Source of the DNA: CAG-273 sp963929915
Lineage (GTDB): Bacteria; Bacillota; Clostridia; TANB77; CAG-508
Assembly (NCBI GenBank): GCA_963929915.1
Contig: CAWVJY010000002.1
Coordinates: 1 to 64,000, forward strand
Direction: 5' to 3'
DNA length: 64,000 nt
Positions within the stretch are counted from its first letter, which is position 1. The number at the start of each line of letters is the position of its first letter. Positions 37,874-46,022 of the stretch are shown piece after piece. The notes under the pieces were generated by a model that saw nothing but the letters and a program-made list of their open reading frames with translations, did no database searches and was not told the DNA's origin. A program made the translations under genes and the position numbers.

Positions 37874-39784
37874 CTATTGTTCAAAATTTTCTACTTCTTT
37901 TTGCACTTTTGCTATAAAGTCTTGTAATTGCATTTGACCAATATCTCCATCTTTTCTAGAACGTACTCCTACTGCATTTGCTTCTACTTCTTTATCTCCT
38001 AATATTAGCATGTATGGAATTTTTTGAAGTTGTGCTTCACGGATTTTGTATCCTATTTTTTCTTGTCTGTCATCTAATTCTACACGAATACCATTTTTTT
38101 CTAATTCTGCTTTTAGTTTTTCTGCATATTGTTTATGGCTATCTGCAATTGGTAATAATTTTACTTGTACTGGTGCAAGCCAAGTTGGAAATGCACCTGC
38201 ATAATGTTCTATTAAAATACCAATAAATCTTTCTATACTTCCAAAAACTACTCTATGAAGCATAACTGGTCTATGTTTTTCTCCATCTTCTCCAATATAG
38301 GTTAAGTCAAATCTTTCTGGCATTTGGAAATCTAATTGGATGGTTCCACATTGCCAATCTCTTCCTAAACAATCTTTAATATGGAAGTCAATTTTTGGAC
38401 CATAGAAAGCTCCATCTCCTTCATTTAATTGATATTCCATGCCTTGGTCTTCTAATGCTTTCTTTAAAGCATTTTCTGCCATGTTCCAATCTTCATCAGA
38501 ACCCATGGAATCTTCTGGTCTAGTAGATAATTCTACTGTATAACTAAATCCAAAAATGCTATAAACTTCATTAATTAAATGCATTAAGTTTACAATTTCA
38601 GATTCAATTTGGTCTGGCAAACAGAAAATATGAGCATCATCTTGTGTAAAACATCTAACTCTAAATAACCCATTTAATTGACCAGATTTTTCGTGTCTAT
38701 GAACTAAACCAAGCTCTCCTAAACGAATTGGAAATTCTTTATAAGAATGCATTTTACTTTTATAAACTAACATTCCACCTGGGCAGTTCATTGGTTTTAA
38801 AGCATAGTCTTGTTCATCTATTTTAGTTGTATACATGTTATCTTTGTAATGATCCCAGTGACCTGAACGATGCCATAATTCTTCATTTAAAATCATTGGG
38901 GTTTTAATTTCTTGATATCCATTTGCAATATGTTTTTTTCTCCAGAAATCTTCCAAAATATTACGAAGTACCATTCCCTTTGGTAAAAAGAATGGGAAAC
39001 CTGGTCCTTCTGGTAATAGCATAAATAATTCTAATTCTTTTCCTAATTTTTTATGATCTCTTTTCTTTGCTTCTTCAAGCATATTTAAGTATTCTTCTAA
39101 CATACTTGCTTTAGGGAAAGAAATACCATAAATTCTTTGAAGAGTTTGTTTTGTTTCGTCCCCTCTCCAATAAGAAGATGATGAACTTAATAATTTAAAT
39201 GCTTTTATACCACCAGTACTCATAATATGAGGACCTGCACAAAGCTCTTTAAACTCACCCTGGTCATAAAAACTAATTTCTTCTCCTTCTGGTAGCTCTT
39301 CAATTAATTCTACTTTGTATGGTTCTTTTCTATCTTGCATTAATTGAATGGCTTCTTGTCTTGGAAGAGTATATCTTGTAATTTCAAGATTTTCTTTTAT
39401 AATTTTTTTCATTTCTTCTTCTATTTTAGCAATTTCTTCTTCTGTAAAAGGTTTTTCTACATCAAAATCATAGTAGAAACCATTTGCAATAGAAGGGCCT
39501 ATTGTTAATTTTACACTATCCCCATAAATTCTTTTAATAGCTTGTGCCATAATATGAGAAGTAGTATGCCAATATGCTTTTTTACCATCTTCGTCATCAA
39601 AAGTCAAAATTTCTAACTTACAATCTTTTTGTAGCTCGGTACGTAAATCTTTTACCTCTCCATCTACCCTGCCAGCCATAGCATTTCTAGCTAGTCCTTC
39701 ACTAATTTGTTTTGCAACTTCTAAAATAGAGCTACCTTCTTTTACCTCTATTTTAGAACCATCTTTTAATTCTACTTTTATCAT
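37874..39784 (-). CDS. thrS: Threonine-tRNA ligase
   Basis: Class II threonyl-tRNA synthetase of about 636 residues. It has an N-terminal TGS domain (IKVELKDGSKIEV), an editing domain with HTTSHIMAQA, the catalytic core (NCPGG, RHEKSGQLNGLFRVRCFTQDDAHIF) and a C-terminal anticodon domain. ATG 39784 is used because GGAGG lies six bases before it; an upstream frame extends into a palindromic repeat. Regulated by a T-box. Confidence 0.97.
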   Translation of the reverse strand: MIKVELKDGSKIEVKEGSSILEVAKQISEGLARNAMAGRVDGEVKDLRTELQKDCKLEILTFDDEDGKKAYWHTTSHIMAQAIKRIYGDSVKLTIGPSIANGFYYDFDVEKPFTEEEIAKIEEEMKKIIKENLEITRYTLPRQEAIQLMQDRKEPYKVELIEELPEGEEISFYDQGEFKELCAGPHIMSTGGIKAFKLLSSSSSYWRGDETKQTLQRIYGISFPKASMLEEYLNMLEEAKKRDHKKLGKELELFMLLPEGPGFPFFLPKGMVLRNILEDFWRKKHIANGYQEIKTPMILNEELWHRSGHWDHYKDNMYTTKIDEQDYALKPMNCPGGMLVYKSKMHSYKEFPIRLGELGLVHRHEKSGQLNGLFRVRCFTQDDAHIFCLPDQIESEIVNLMHLINEVYSIFGFSYTVELSTRPEDSMGSDEDWNMAENALKKALEDQGMEYQLNEGDGAFYGPKIDFHIKDCLGRDWQCGTIQLDFQMPERFDLTYIGEDGEKHRPVMLHRVVFGSIERFIGILIEHYAGAFPTWLAPVQVKLLPIADSHKQYAEKLKAELEKNGIRVELDDRQEKIGYKIREAQLQKIPYMLILGDKEVEANAVGVRSRKDGDIGQMQLQDFIAKVQKEVENFEQ

Positions 39785-39800
39785 GTTTTCCTCCTTCTTC

Positions 39801-39844
39801 TGGGGACGGTTCTCAGTGGCCCCTAAAGGGGTCACTTGGGACAC
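39801..39844. repeat. GGGGACGG-family repeat in front of thrS
   Basis: GGGGACGGTTCTCAGTGGCC and a degraded inverse (GGGGTCACTTGGGACA). It lies 10 bases upstream of the thrS ribosome-binding site, between the T-box terminator and the gene. This is the exception to the family's tendency to sit at 3' ends. Confidence 0.8.
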
Positions 39845-39881
39845 TTCATGACAACTAAAATGTATTGTATCCCTTTAACAA

Positions 39882-40100
39882 TAAAAATACTCCTAAAATA
39901 TATTTTCCATATATTTTAGGAGTGCTTTTATAACACGGTTCCATCCCTTAAATTTACTTAATTACTTCTTTAACGCAGAAATACGTCTAGTTTTTGCTAG
40001 AAACAATGAGGTAGTTTTTCAAATCCGTTTATTTAGACTAGCTTTCAGCCTATGACTAATCTTCTCTTTTAACAACCTTGATTTTACTTTGTCTCATTTT
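39882..40100 (-). promoter_or_regulatory. T-box leader of thrS
   Basis: Minus strand. The T-box sequence is GGGATGGAACCGTG. The terminator forms from ACTCCTAAAATATA and its complement, followed by TTTTTATT (39882-39934). The putative specifier ACC, a threonine codon, lies in AAACTACCTC. A stem-III-like element, CGTATTTCTGCGTTAAAGAA, is shared with the ileS leader. Confidence 0.9.
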
Positions 40101-40127
40101 TGTCTTTTTCTTTATCACTTAAAATGA

Positions 40128-40156
40128 ATTATACTCTTTTTTTGAGCAGTAGTCAA
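40128..40156 (-). promoter_or_regulatory. thrS promoter
   Basis: TTGACT and TATAAT with a 17-base spacer on the minus strand, directly before the T-box stem I. Confidence 0.85.
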
Positions 40157-40180
40157 GAAATTTAAAAAATTTTTACATTT

Positions 40181-40256
40181 TTTTTGCTTTTAAATAGCTT
40201 TTTCTCGGTAACTAGAAGTTACTTTTTCTAAATAGAATTTATTTTTACAATTGACC
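40181..40256. repeat. Relic end of the inner IS element
   Basis: About 75 bases nearly identical, in inverse orientation, to the left end of the element at 30714. Shared pieces are GTCAATTGTAAAAATAAATT, AAAAAGTAACTTCTAGTTAC and AAAAAGCTATTTAAAAGC, with single-base differences. No transposase is present. It ends about 25 bases from the thrS -35 box. It may be a solo end left by deletion or a small derivative. Confidence 0.75.
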
Positions 40257-40285
40257 AAAAATTATGAAAAAAATGTAATAATGTC

Positions 40286-40558
40286 TTAAGTAAAGAAATG
40301 AGAAAATGTCCCAAAAATTTCAAAATAATTGCTTCTTACTTTTCCATATAGCATAACTAAATCCCATTTTTTTAAATTTCTATAAATATAGTCTGCTACA
40401 TCATCATATGCTCTTGCATAAATAATGTTATTATCCTTTTCTATAATAAGTTTCACAATAGATGTATGTTTTCTACTAATGCTTTTTTCTTTTGTATTAT
40501 AAATAAATTCTAATTTTATTTCATTTTTTATATTTCCACCTATAAATCCAATATTCAT
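40286..40558 (-). CDS. Small OB-fold/SSB-like protein next to the DGR
   Basis: About 90 residues from ATG 40558 (GGGAGAAAAA site). The pattern IGFIGGNIKNEIKLEFIY, IIEKDNNIIYARAYDDVADY and YRNLKKWDLVMLYGKV resembles a minimal single-stranded DNA-binding OB fold. It lies downstream of the DGR template repeat on the same strand, about 290 bases from it. It could be a DGR accessory that handles cDNA, or an unrelated gene. Family call uncertain. Confidence 0.45.
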   Translation of the reverse strand: MNIGFIGGNIKNEIKLEFIYNTKEKSISRKHTSIVKLIIEKDNNIIYARAYDDVADYIYRNLKKWDLVMLYGKVRSNYFEIFGTFSHFFT

Positions 40559-40844
40559 AAGTTTTTCTCCCATTCTTAATAACATAAAAGTAATACATTC
40601 AGCATAATCTATACTCGATTTTCTTTTTATAATATAAAACCAAACATTTCATAACTTACTAATATTACTTTTATTGATACATTTTTACCTACTTACCATA
40701 TCTTTGTATTAATTTCATCATGTACCTTATCATTACTGTATATAATGCCAATTAATATGATTTTTTGGAAGGAATAAATCTCTTTAATACTAATACTATC
40801 ACTGAATATATTCCGTAAAATATATTATCTGGAAATTGTATTAG

Positions 40845-40984
40845 AGTGTGGGTCTGGTGGAGATGTTGGAATTGTTGTCGTTGTTCGGATTGTTGTTGTT
40901 GCGGTTGGAAGCTGGATTGTTAGAGCCGGAATTGTTGTAATTGCCACCACGATTAACACGATTGTTGGTGTTGTTGGCCTTTTG
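40845..40984 (-). repeat. DGR template repeat (TR)
   Basis: 140 bases non-coding in context, located 100 bases after the reverse transcriptase stop. On the minus strand it contains 20 in-frame AAC/AAT codons between constant segments such as CGTGGTGGCAATTAC and CTCCACCAGACCCACA. It aligns without gaps to the VR at 43146. 21 positions differ, 20 of them adenine in this copy; the exception is a C to T near its 3' end. Confidence 0.97.
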
Positions 40985-41085
40985 ATTTATCCCTAATTCT
41001 TTATTTAATTTTATTATTATTGTAATTTGTATTTTTTATTTTAATTTGTAATTTTACTATTGTTTCATACTAAATTTATATCACT

Positions 41086-42126
41086 TTACTCTATATAAAA
41101 TATTTTTTTCGTCAAATTATAGATATTGGCATAATGAATATACCCCATATGTCCTGCTAAATACTTTTTAGCTTCTTTGCTACTTATTTTTCCACTTTTT
41201 ATATTGTATTTTAATTCTTTTACTTTTTTCTTAAGTTTTCTTTTTCCCTTATCTCGTATTTTTAGCCTATATTCATTAATTTTATATCCACAAAAATTCA
41301 CTCCTTGTTTGCTTTTAAATATTTGTGTTTTTTCATTAAGTTCTAGTTCTAAATGGAATTTTAAGAACTTCTTAATATTTTTTAAATATGTTTTAGCTTC
41401 TTTTTTTGTTTTTGCAAATAATACCATATCATCGAGATAACGAAAGTAATACTTCACTTTCAAACTATGCTTTATATATTGATCCAATTCATTTAAATAG
41501 ATATTAGCAAAAGTTTGAGATGTATAATTTCCTATTGGTAAACCTTTTCTTTTACCTAATTGGTTTTCTAATTCTTCTTTTGTGCAGTTTGAATAAATAA
41601 TTTCTTGTAATAACCATAATAGCTTTTTATCTGTTATTTTTCTTTTTAATATTTGAAACAAAATATCTTTATCAATATGATCAAAATATTTTCTAATATC
41701 CATTTTTAAAATATAATAATTATCCCAAATTCTTTTACAATGTTTCATTGTGTTTTGTACATCAATGCATGCTTTATGCATTCCTCTATTTTTAATGCAA
41801 GCATAGGTATGAAATATAAAGCTTTTTTCGAAATACTGTTTTAAAAAATTATCTACTACCCATCTATGTACAATTCTATCTATATATCTGCTTTTTTCTA
41901 TTCTTCTTAATTTTTGTTCTGTTACATAAAAGGTAGTATATCCACCATGCCTATAACTTCCTGTTTTTAATTGTTCATAAAGCCACATAATATATTCTTC
42001 TTGTTTTAAGTTAAATAAGATAATTTCTTTTCTATAGCCTTTACCTTTTCTACTTAACTTATGGGCTTGCATTAGATTTTCATAATTCAGCTTTTTGTCA
42101 TATTCATTTTTTATTTTTCTTGCCAT
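41086..42126 (-). CDS. DGR reverse transcriptase
   Basis: A 346-residue reverse transcriptase that copies the TR RNA into cDNA with adenine-specific errors. The catalytic motif is FRYLDDMVLF, and the DGR-specific motif-4 region is GLPIGNYTSQTFANIYLNEL (IGxxxSQ, as in DGR enzymes and unlike group II introns or retrons). N-terminal DGR-type motifs include the conserved RYIDRIVHR. There is no maturase or endonuclease domain. It overlaps avd by 23 bases and has GGAGGA before its ATG. Confidence 0.97.
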   Translation of the reverse strand: MARKIKNEYDKKLNYENLMQAHKLSRKGKGYRKEIILFNLKQEEYIMWLYEQLKTGSYRHGGYTTFYVTEQKLRRIEKSRYIDRIVHRWVVDNFLKQYFEKSFIFHTYACIKNRGMHKACIDVQNTMKHCKRIWDNYYILKMDIRKYFDHIDKDILFQILKRKITDKKLLWLLQEIIYSNCTKEELENQLGKRKGLPIGNYTSQTFANIYLNELDQYIKHSLKVKYYFRYLDDMVLFAKTKKEAKTYLKNIKKFLKFHLELELNEKTQIFKSKQGVNFCGYKINEYRLKIRDKGKRKLKKKVKELKYNIKSGKISSKEAKKYLAGHMGYIHYANIYNLTKKIFYIE

Positions 42127-42463
42127 AATATTTAATAAGTCCTCCTACTAGTTTTCCTATTTCAGAAATGTATGACATAGCTATATTAAATTTTTTCTCA
42201 TCTATCCATCTATTTTTTACCATCAGTCTTAAGAATATCCTTTGGCAATTTAGCTCTACATCTATTTTGTCTATATAATATAGCCTTTTGCTTTCATCTA
42301 TTTTTACAATATACATTACATTTTTTAGCATTTCATACATGGATACCTTATATTCATTACCTATACTAAATTTTTCTGTTCTTGGTAATTTTATTAGTAG
42401 ATTTAGCATGTATTCTATATATGTTTCTACTTTTGGTATTAATAATAATCCTTGTTCTTCCAT
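42104..42463 (-). CDS. avd: Avd-type accessory variability determinant
   Basis: A 119-residue helical protein with four-helix bundle character (LPRTEKFSIGNEYKVSMYEML, YIVKIDESKRLYYIDKIDVELN, IFLRLMVKNRWIDEKKFNIAMSYISEIGKLVGG). This matches the pentameric, positively charged Avd that binds the DGR reverse transcriptase and RNA. Its end overlaps the reverse transcriptase start. Basic C-terminus GKKNKK. Confidence 0.92.
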   Translation of the reverse strand: MEEQGLLLIPKVETYIEYMLNLLIKLPRTEKFSIGNEYKVSMYEMLKNVMYIVKIDESKRLYYIDKIDVELNCQRIFLRLMVKNRWIDEKKFNIAMSYISEIGKLVGGLIKYYGKKNKK

Positions 42464-42486
42464 TGTTTTTTATACCATTGTATATT

Positions 42487-42903
42487 TTATAAATTTTTTA
42501 TTTTTGCTATTTTTTCGTCTATTAAGTTATGATTTTGTTTAACATTCCAAGAACATTTTGCACAATTAAAACATTTTCTACTTTCTGCTACTGGTGATAA
42601 TATAATTCTTTTTAAAAGTTCATATTTCCTTTCTCTATTTTCTTTTTTGGGATAATATTCATAAATTGCTACAGATATATTTTTTGCTATTATTTTTCTT
42701 ATAAATTTATCAATTTTTGCAACTGGTATTGCACACTTACATATATTTTTAGAAATACATATATTATTTAATCCAAATTGTTCTCGTAGTAATACTGCAT
42801 CTTTTCCTACTCCATAAAAGAAAATTCCGCAACGTATTAATACCAAATAGTCAATATTTTCTGGCTTATTTTGTATTTCTTCCACAATTTTTAAAAACTT
42901 CAT
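42487..42903 (-). CDS. MutS-like (mismatch-recognition-domain) DGR accessory
   Basis: About 138 residues from ATG 42903 (AAAGGAG site). The pattern YLVLIRCGIFFYGVGKDAVLL, CKCAIPVAKIDKFIRKII, SVAIYEYYPKKEN and RKYELLKRIILSPVAES resembles MutS domain I alone, without clamp or ATPase. Cysteines near the end (CFNCAKC) are an added feature. MutS-like domains of this size have been described as accessory genes in a subset of DGRs. Location between target and avd supports that. Confidence 0.75.
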   Translation of the reverse strand: MKFLKIVEEIQNKPENIDYLVLIRCGIFFYGVGKDAVLLREQFGLNNICISKNICKCAIPVAKIDKFIRKIIAKNISVAIYEYYPKKENRERKYELLKRIILSPVAESRKCFNCAKCSWNVKQNHNLIDEKIAKIKNL

Positions 42904-42952
42904 GATTTTCTCCTTTCCTTGTGTTGTATATATTTTTTGACAAAAAAATATA

Positions 42953-43072
42953 TACCACGCAAGTGGTATACCACGCAAGTTAATACTTTCTTGTGGCATT
43001 TTGCCTTTGGGCAAATGCCAACAAGTAAAGTATTGATTACGTGGTACTCCCACATGGGGAGTACACGCAATC
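42953..43072 (-). other. Hairpin cluster downstream of the DGR variable repeat
   Basis: Minus strand, 3' of the target gene. A first hairpin has GTACTCCC/GGGAGTAC arms (43044-43064) extended by ATTGCGTG/CACGTAAT using a G-U pair that works only on this strand. A second long one pairs AATACTTTACTTG with CAAGAAAGTATT and an inner GGCATTTGCC/GGCAAAATGCC (42982-43034). Two direct TACCACGCAAGT copies follow. Similar hairpins near VR are known to stimulate homing in phage DGRs. Confidence 0.7.
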
Positions 43073-43132
43073 CGTTTGTTCTAATTTTTACCCTTTAGTC
43101 AAGTACTATGTTAACTTATCCACTACTCAGTG

Positions 43133-44395
43133 TTACATTATGTAAAGTGTGGGTCTGGTGGAGATGTCGGAATTGTTGTCGTAGAGCGGATGGTTGTGGC
43201 TGCGGTAGGAAGCTGGAGAGTAAGAGCCGGAACTGTAGTAACTGCCACCACGAATAACACGACTGTAGGTGTTGAAGGCCTCTTGGGTCCATTCCGCACA
43301 ATTTCCTGCAAAATCATAAATATTATTTGCTTGCCAACTTTCTTTATATCCTGCTGTTTGTTTTGTTCCTGCTCCTTCTTCTGTATTATCACTATAATTT
43401 CCCCAACTTGTGGAATTTTCTATATCATATCCTGCTCCTGATAACCAATTACATACTTCATCCCATTGGTTTACATAAATCATTGTTGTTTTTGCTATTA
43501 TTTCACTTTCTTGTTTACCTGAGTTATTAATTATTTTTGTACATGCCGCTTTTAAATTATACCAATTTTGATCTGTTATTACTGTTCCGCCTTTTGCTAC
43601 TGTTGGGCTATTTATATCTCCTGTTAGTTCATATCTTCCTATATAAAATCCTCCATATTTTTCTATACTATCATGAATTTCTTGGTACTCATTTACCATA
43701 TCTTGTGCAAATTCTTGCACACTACTTGCTCCATTTATGATACTATAATATTGACTATCTGTATCATATTTCGTTACTAAATCTGGCTCTCTATAACCTG
43801 TTGTTCCTGGTTTGTCCATTGTATAAATACTAGATTTACTGTATATACTTGTGGTTACTCCTGTTCCTCCTGATAAAGCTACTGTTTCTTCTGTATACAT
43901 TTGTGCTAGCCTTTCTGCACTTACTGGTATCCATACAAATTCATTATTGGTTCCATCTTGTTTAATTACAAATCCTTCTTCTACTTTTTGTTCTTCTTCT
44001 ACTGTGGATGCTGTAAATCCATTTGGTATAGGTACATTTACTGATGGTTCATCTTTTGATGGGAATGGTGTTACTTTGCTTAAATCCCAACTTTCTGGTA
44101 CTTCTGGACCTTCTGGTGTAACTCCTCCACCTGTTCCAGTTTCATTATTCATTATACTATTTAATTCATTTACTAAATTTTGAATTTCTTGTTGTTCATT
44201 AGCTATTGCACCATCCCAGGTGTTTTTTGCTTCTTGGGCTGTTCTTATAATTCCATCTTCTCCTAGCAACATATTTATGGTTACTCCTGATAAAATCAAA
44301 AGAATTACTATGGTTACTACTAAGGCTATTAGAGTTATACCTTTTTCATTTTTGCCTTTTCTATATTTTATGCCTTCTTTTTCTCTTCTTTGCAT
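43133..44395 (-). CDS. DGR target protein: pilin-like N-terminus, FGE/C-type-lectin-like C-terminus
   Basis: A 420-residue surface protein. The N-terminus has a basic leader, then KGITLIALVVTIVILLILSG, a prepilin-type segment with Ala rather than Glu at mature position 5, followed by a helix (TWDGAIANEQQEIQNLVNEL). A proline/glycine linker leads to a formylglycine-generating-enzyme-like/C-type lectin fold from about residue 120 (EFVWIPV, GGFYIGRYELTG, YVNQWDEVCNWLSG, IYDFAGNCAEWTQEAF). The last 46 residues are encoded by the VR and include the constant scaffold RVIRGGS and STRPTLYIM. Ribosome site AAAGGAG. It would present variable residues on the outside for ligand binding. Confidence 0.93.
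   Translation of the reverse strand: MQRREKEGIKYRKGKNEKGITLIALVVTIVILLILSGVTINMLLGEDGIIRTAQEAKNTWDGAIANEQQEIQNLVNELNSIMNNETGTGGGVTPEGPEVPESWDLSKVTPFPSKDEPSVNVPIPNGFTASTVEEEQKVEEGFVIKQDGTNNEFVWIPVSAERLAQMYTEETVALSGGTGVTTSIYSKSSIYTMDKPGTTGYREPDLVTKYDTDSQYYSIINGASSVQEFAQDMVNEYQEIHDSIEKYGGFYIGRYELTGDINSPTVAKGGTVITDQNWYNLKAACTKIINNSGKQESEIIAKTTMIYVNQWDEVCNWLSGAGYDIENSTSWGNYSDNTEEGAGTKQTAGYKESWQANNIYDFAGNCAEWTQEAFNTYSRVIRGGSYYSSGSYSPASYRSHNHPLYDNNSDISTRPTLYIM
43146..43285 (-). repeat. DGR variable repeat (VR)
   Basis: The C-terminal coding end of the target gene. 20 of its 21 differences from the TR lie at template adenines (A to T, G or C), falling in AAY-template codons that here encode mainly Y, S, H, F, D and L. 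The 3' end, constant between copies (CTCCACCAGACCCACACT), is the expected initiation-of-homing region. Confidence 0.97.
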
Positions 44396-44752
44396 TTTTT
44401 TCTTTTCTCCTTTCTCATTTGTTTTTATCGTCTACTTTTTCTTTATGCTTAATTTATATTTTCTCTTAATAATTATTGTTTGTTTAAAGCACATTTTATA
44501 TATTCTCTTAAATTTATCTTTCTATTTTTTCTGTACTATTTACTTCTTCTTTATTCAAACACTTTAAAAATTTTCTTTAAGAACCTTTAGCTGTATTTGT
44601 TCTATACTTTAGCATAAAATATATTCAATTTTCAAAGTGCTTGAATTGGTTTTAGTTAAACCATTTTTATTTTATACTAACTACTTTCTAATTGCAAGTA
44701 TTTTTTATAGAATTTTTTCTACAATAAGGTAAAATATTTTTATCTCAAAATT
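44396..44752 (-). other. Intergenic region upstream of the DGR target
   Basis: 357 bases, AT-rich, with no gene that I can support. A weak promoter-like TTGAAT-16-TATAGA is present on the minus strand near 44615-44640, about 220 bases before the target start, leaving a long leader. No repeat or tRNA was seen. Confidence 0.35.
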
Positions 44753-45064
44753 CTATTTAACCATTTTTTCTAATTCGGTTTTTGGTGTTACACCTACTAT
44801 TCTTGCAGTTTCACTGCCATTTTTTATTACAATAAATGTAGGTATACTCATTATTCCATATTTTTCTGCTAGTTCTGGGTTTTGGTCTATGTCTATTTTA
44901 CATACTTTAACTGCCTCTCCCATGGTTTGTGCTAATTCTTCTACTACTGGTGCCATCATTCTACATGGTCCACACCATGTTGCCCAAAAATCAATCAATA
45001 CTGGTGTATTGGATTGTAACACCTCTTTTTCAAAATTGTTATTATCTACTGTAATAACTGCCAT
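44753..45064 (-). CDS. trxA: Thioredoxin
   Basis: A 103-residue thioredoxin with the active site WATWCGPCRMMAP at residues 28-40 and the cis-proline loop SIPTFIVI. It reduces protein disulfides in the cytoplasm and is regenerated by the enzyme encoded 37 bases upstream (trxB), with which it forms an operon. Confidence 0.96.
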   Translation of the reverse strand: MAVITVDNNNFEKEVLQSNTPVLIDFWATWCGPCRMMAPVVEELAQTMGEAVKVCKIDIDQNPELAEKYGIMSIPTFIVIKNGSETARIVGVTPKTELEKMVK

Positions 45065-45101
45065 TTTTTCATCATCCTTTCTAATTTATTTTTAAATTTT
45101 T

Positions 45102-45951
45102 TTATGATTTCAACACTGCTAGCCCTGCTACTGCACCTTCATAAACTGCTTTACTAATTTGTAATAATCCTCCTGTGCAATCTCCACAAGCAAATAGTCC
45201 AGGTACTGTTGTTTCCATATTTTCATTTACCACAATTCGATTGTTTTCTATTCTTGCTCCAATTTTTCTTGCTAAGTCGCTACTAGATGCTGTTCCTAAT
45301 GCTACAAACACTCCTTGTACTGGTTTTATGGTATTGTCTTCAAATTCTATTTCTTGTATTTTGCTATCTCCTCTAAATTCTCTAATTTTTTTGCTTTCTA
45401 TTTTAATGTCTCCTATGTTTCTATTTTCTACAATAGGCTCTCCATTGGTTAGAATAGTAACCTCTTTTGCTACTGGTTTTAGTTGTTCCATTTCGTGGAT
45501 AGCATAGTTGCCATTTCCTAAAACTGCTACTTCTTTATTTTTATAGAAAAAGGCGTCACATACTGCACAATAACTTACTCCTTTTCCTTCAAATTCTTTA
45601 ATTCCTTTAATTGGTGGTACCATTCTATTTGTTCCTGTTGCTAATATTACAGATTTTGCTTGATAATGGGAGTTAACAGTTTCTACTTCAAATTTTTCTT
45701 CTAGCTGTACAGAAACTACTTCGTCCTCTATTAGTTCCACTCCTAAATTTTTAGCTTGTGCCAAGCCATTTTCATAAAGTTCTTGCCCTGAAATTGCTCT
45801 TGCAAATCCATAATAGTTTTCTATTTTGCCTGTTTTTGCAAGTGCTCCATTTCCTTTTGAAATTACTAAAACAGATAATTTTCTTCTTTTGGCATAAATA
45901 GCAGCCGATATTCCGTGCGGGTCCACTTCCTACTACAATTACATCATACAT
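45102..45951 (-). CDS. trxB: Thioredoxin reductase-like flavoprotein, one-base insertion
   Basis: Reduces the neighbouring thioredoxin. ATG 45951 follows an AAAGGAG site and starts MYDVIVVGSGPA; a spurious C near 45917 (GCACGG for GCAGG) shifts the frame before GISAAIYAK. Repaired, it is about 282 residues with the redox CAVC at SYCAVCDAFFYKN and the FAD end GLFACGDCTGG. The second nucleotide site reads VLGNGNYAIHE and is followed by TILTNGEPIVEN, with no HRRxxxR pattern for NADPH, so the electron donor could differ (for example ferredoxin, as in some clostridial enzymes). Confidence 0.9.
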
Positions 45952-46022
45952 GAATTGATTCTCCTTTAATTTTTATTATATTCTAGCTTTTAACCTTCTA
46001 TACATTTCTCTAGTTTCATTTT

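Noticed and set aside
42953..42980. Short direct repeats that might begin a CRISPR array
   Set aside because: Only two copies of 12 bases four bases apart, with no spacers and no cas genes.
43130..43441. A plus-strand frame opposite the variable repeat
   Set aside because: It arises from the repeat's biased codons, has no ribosome-binding site and disappears outside the repeat.
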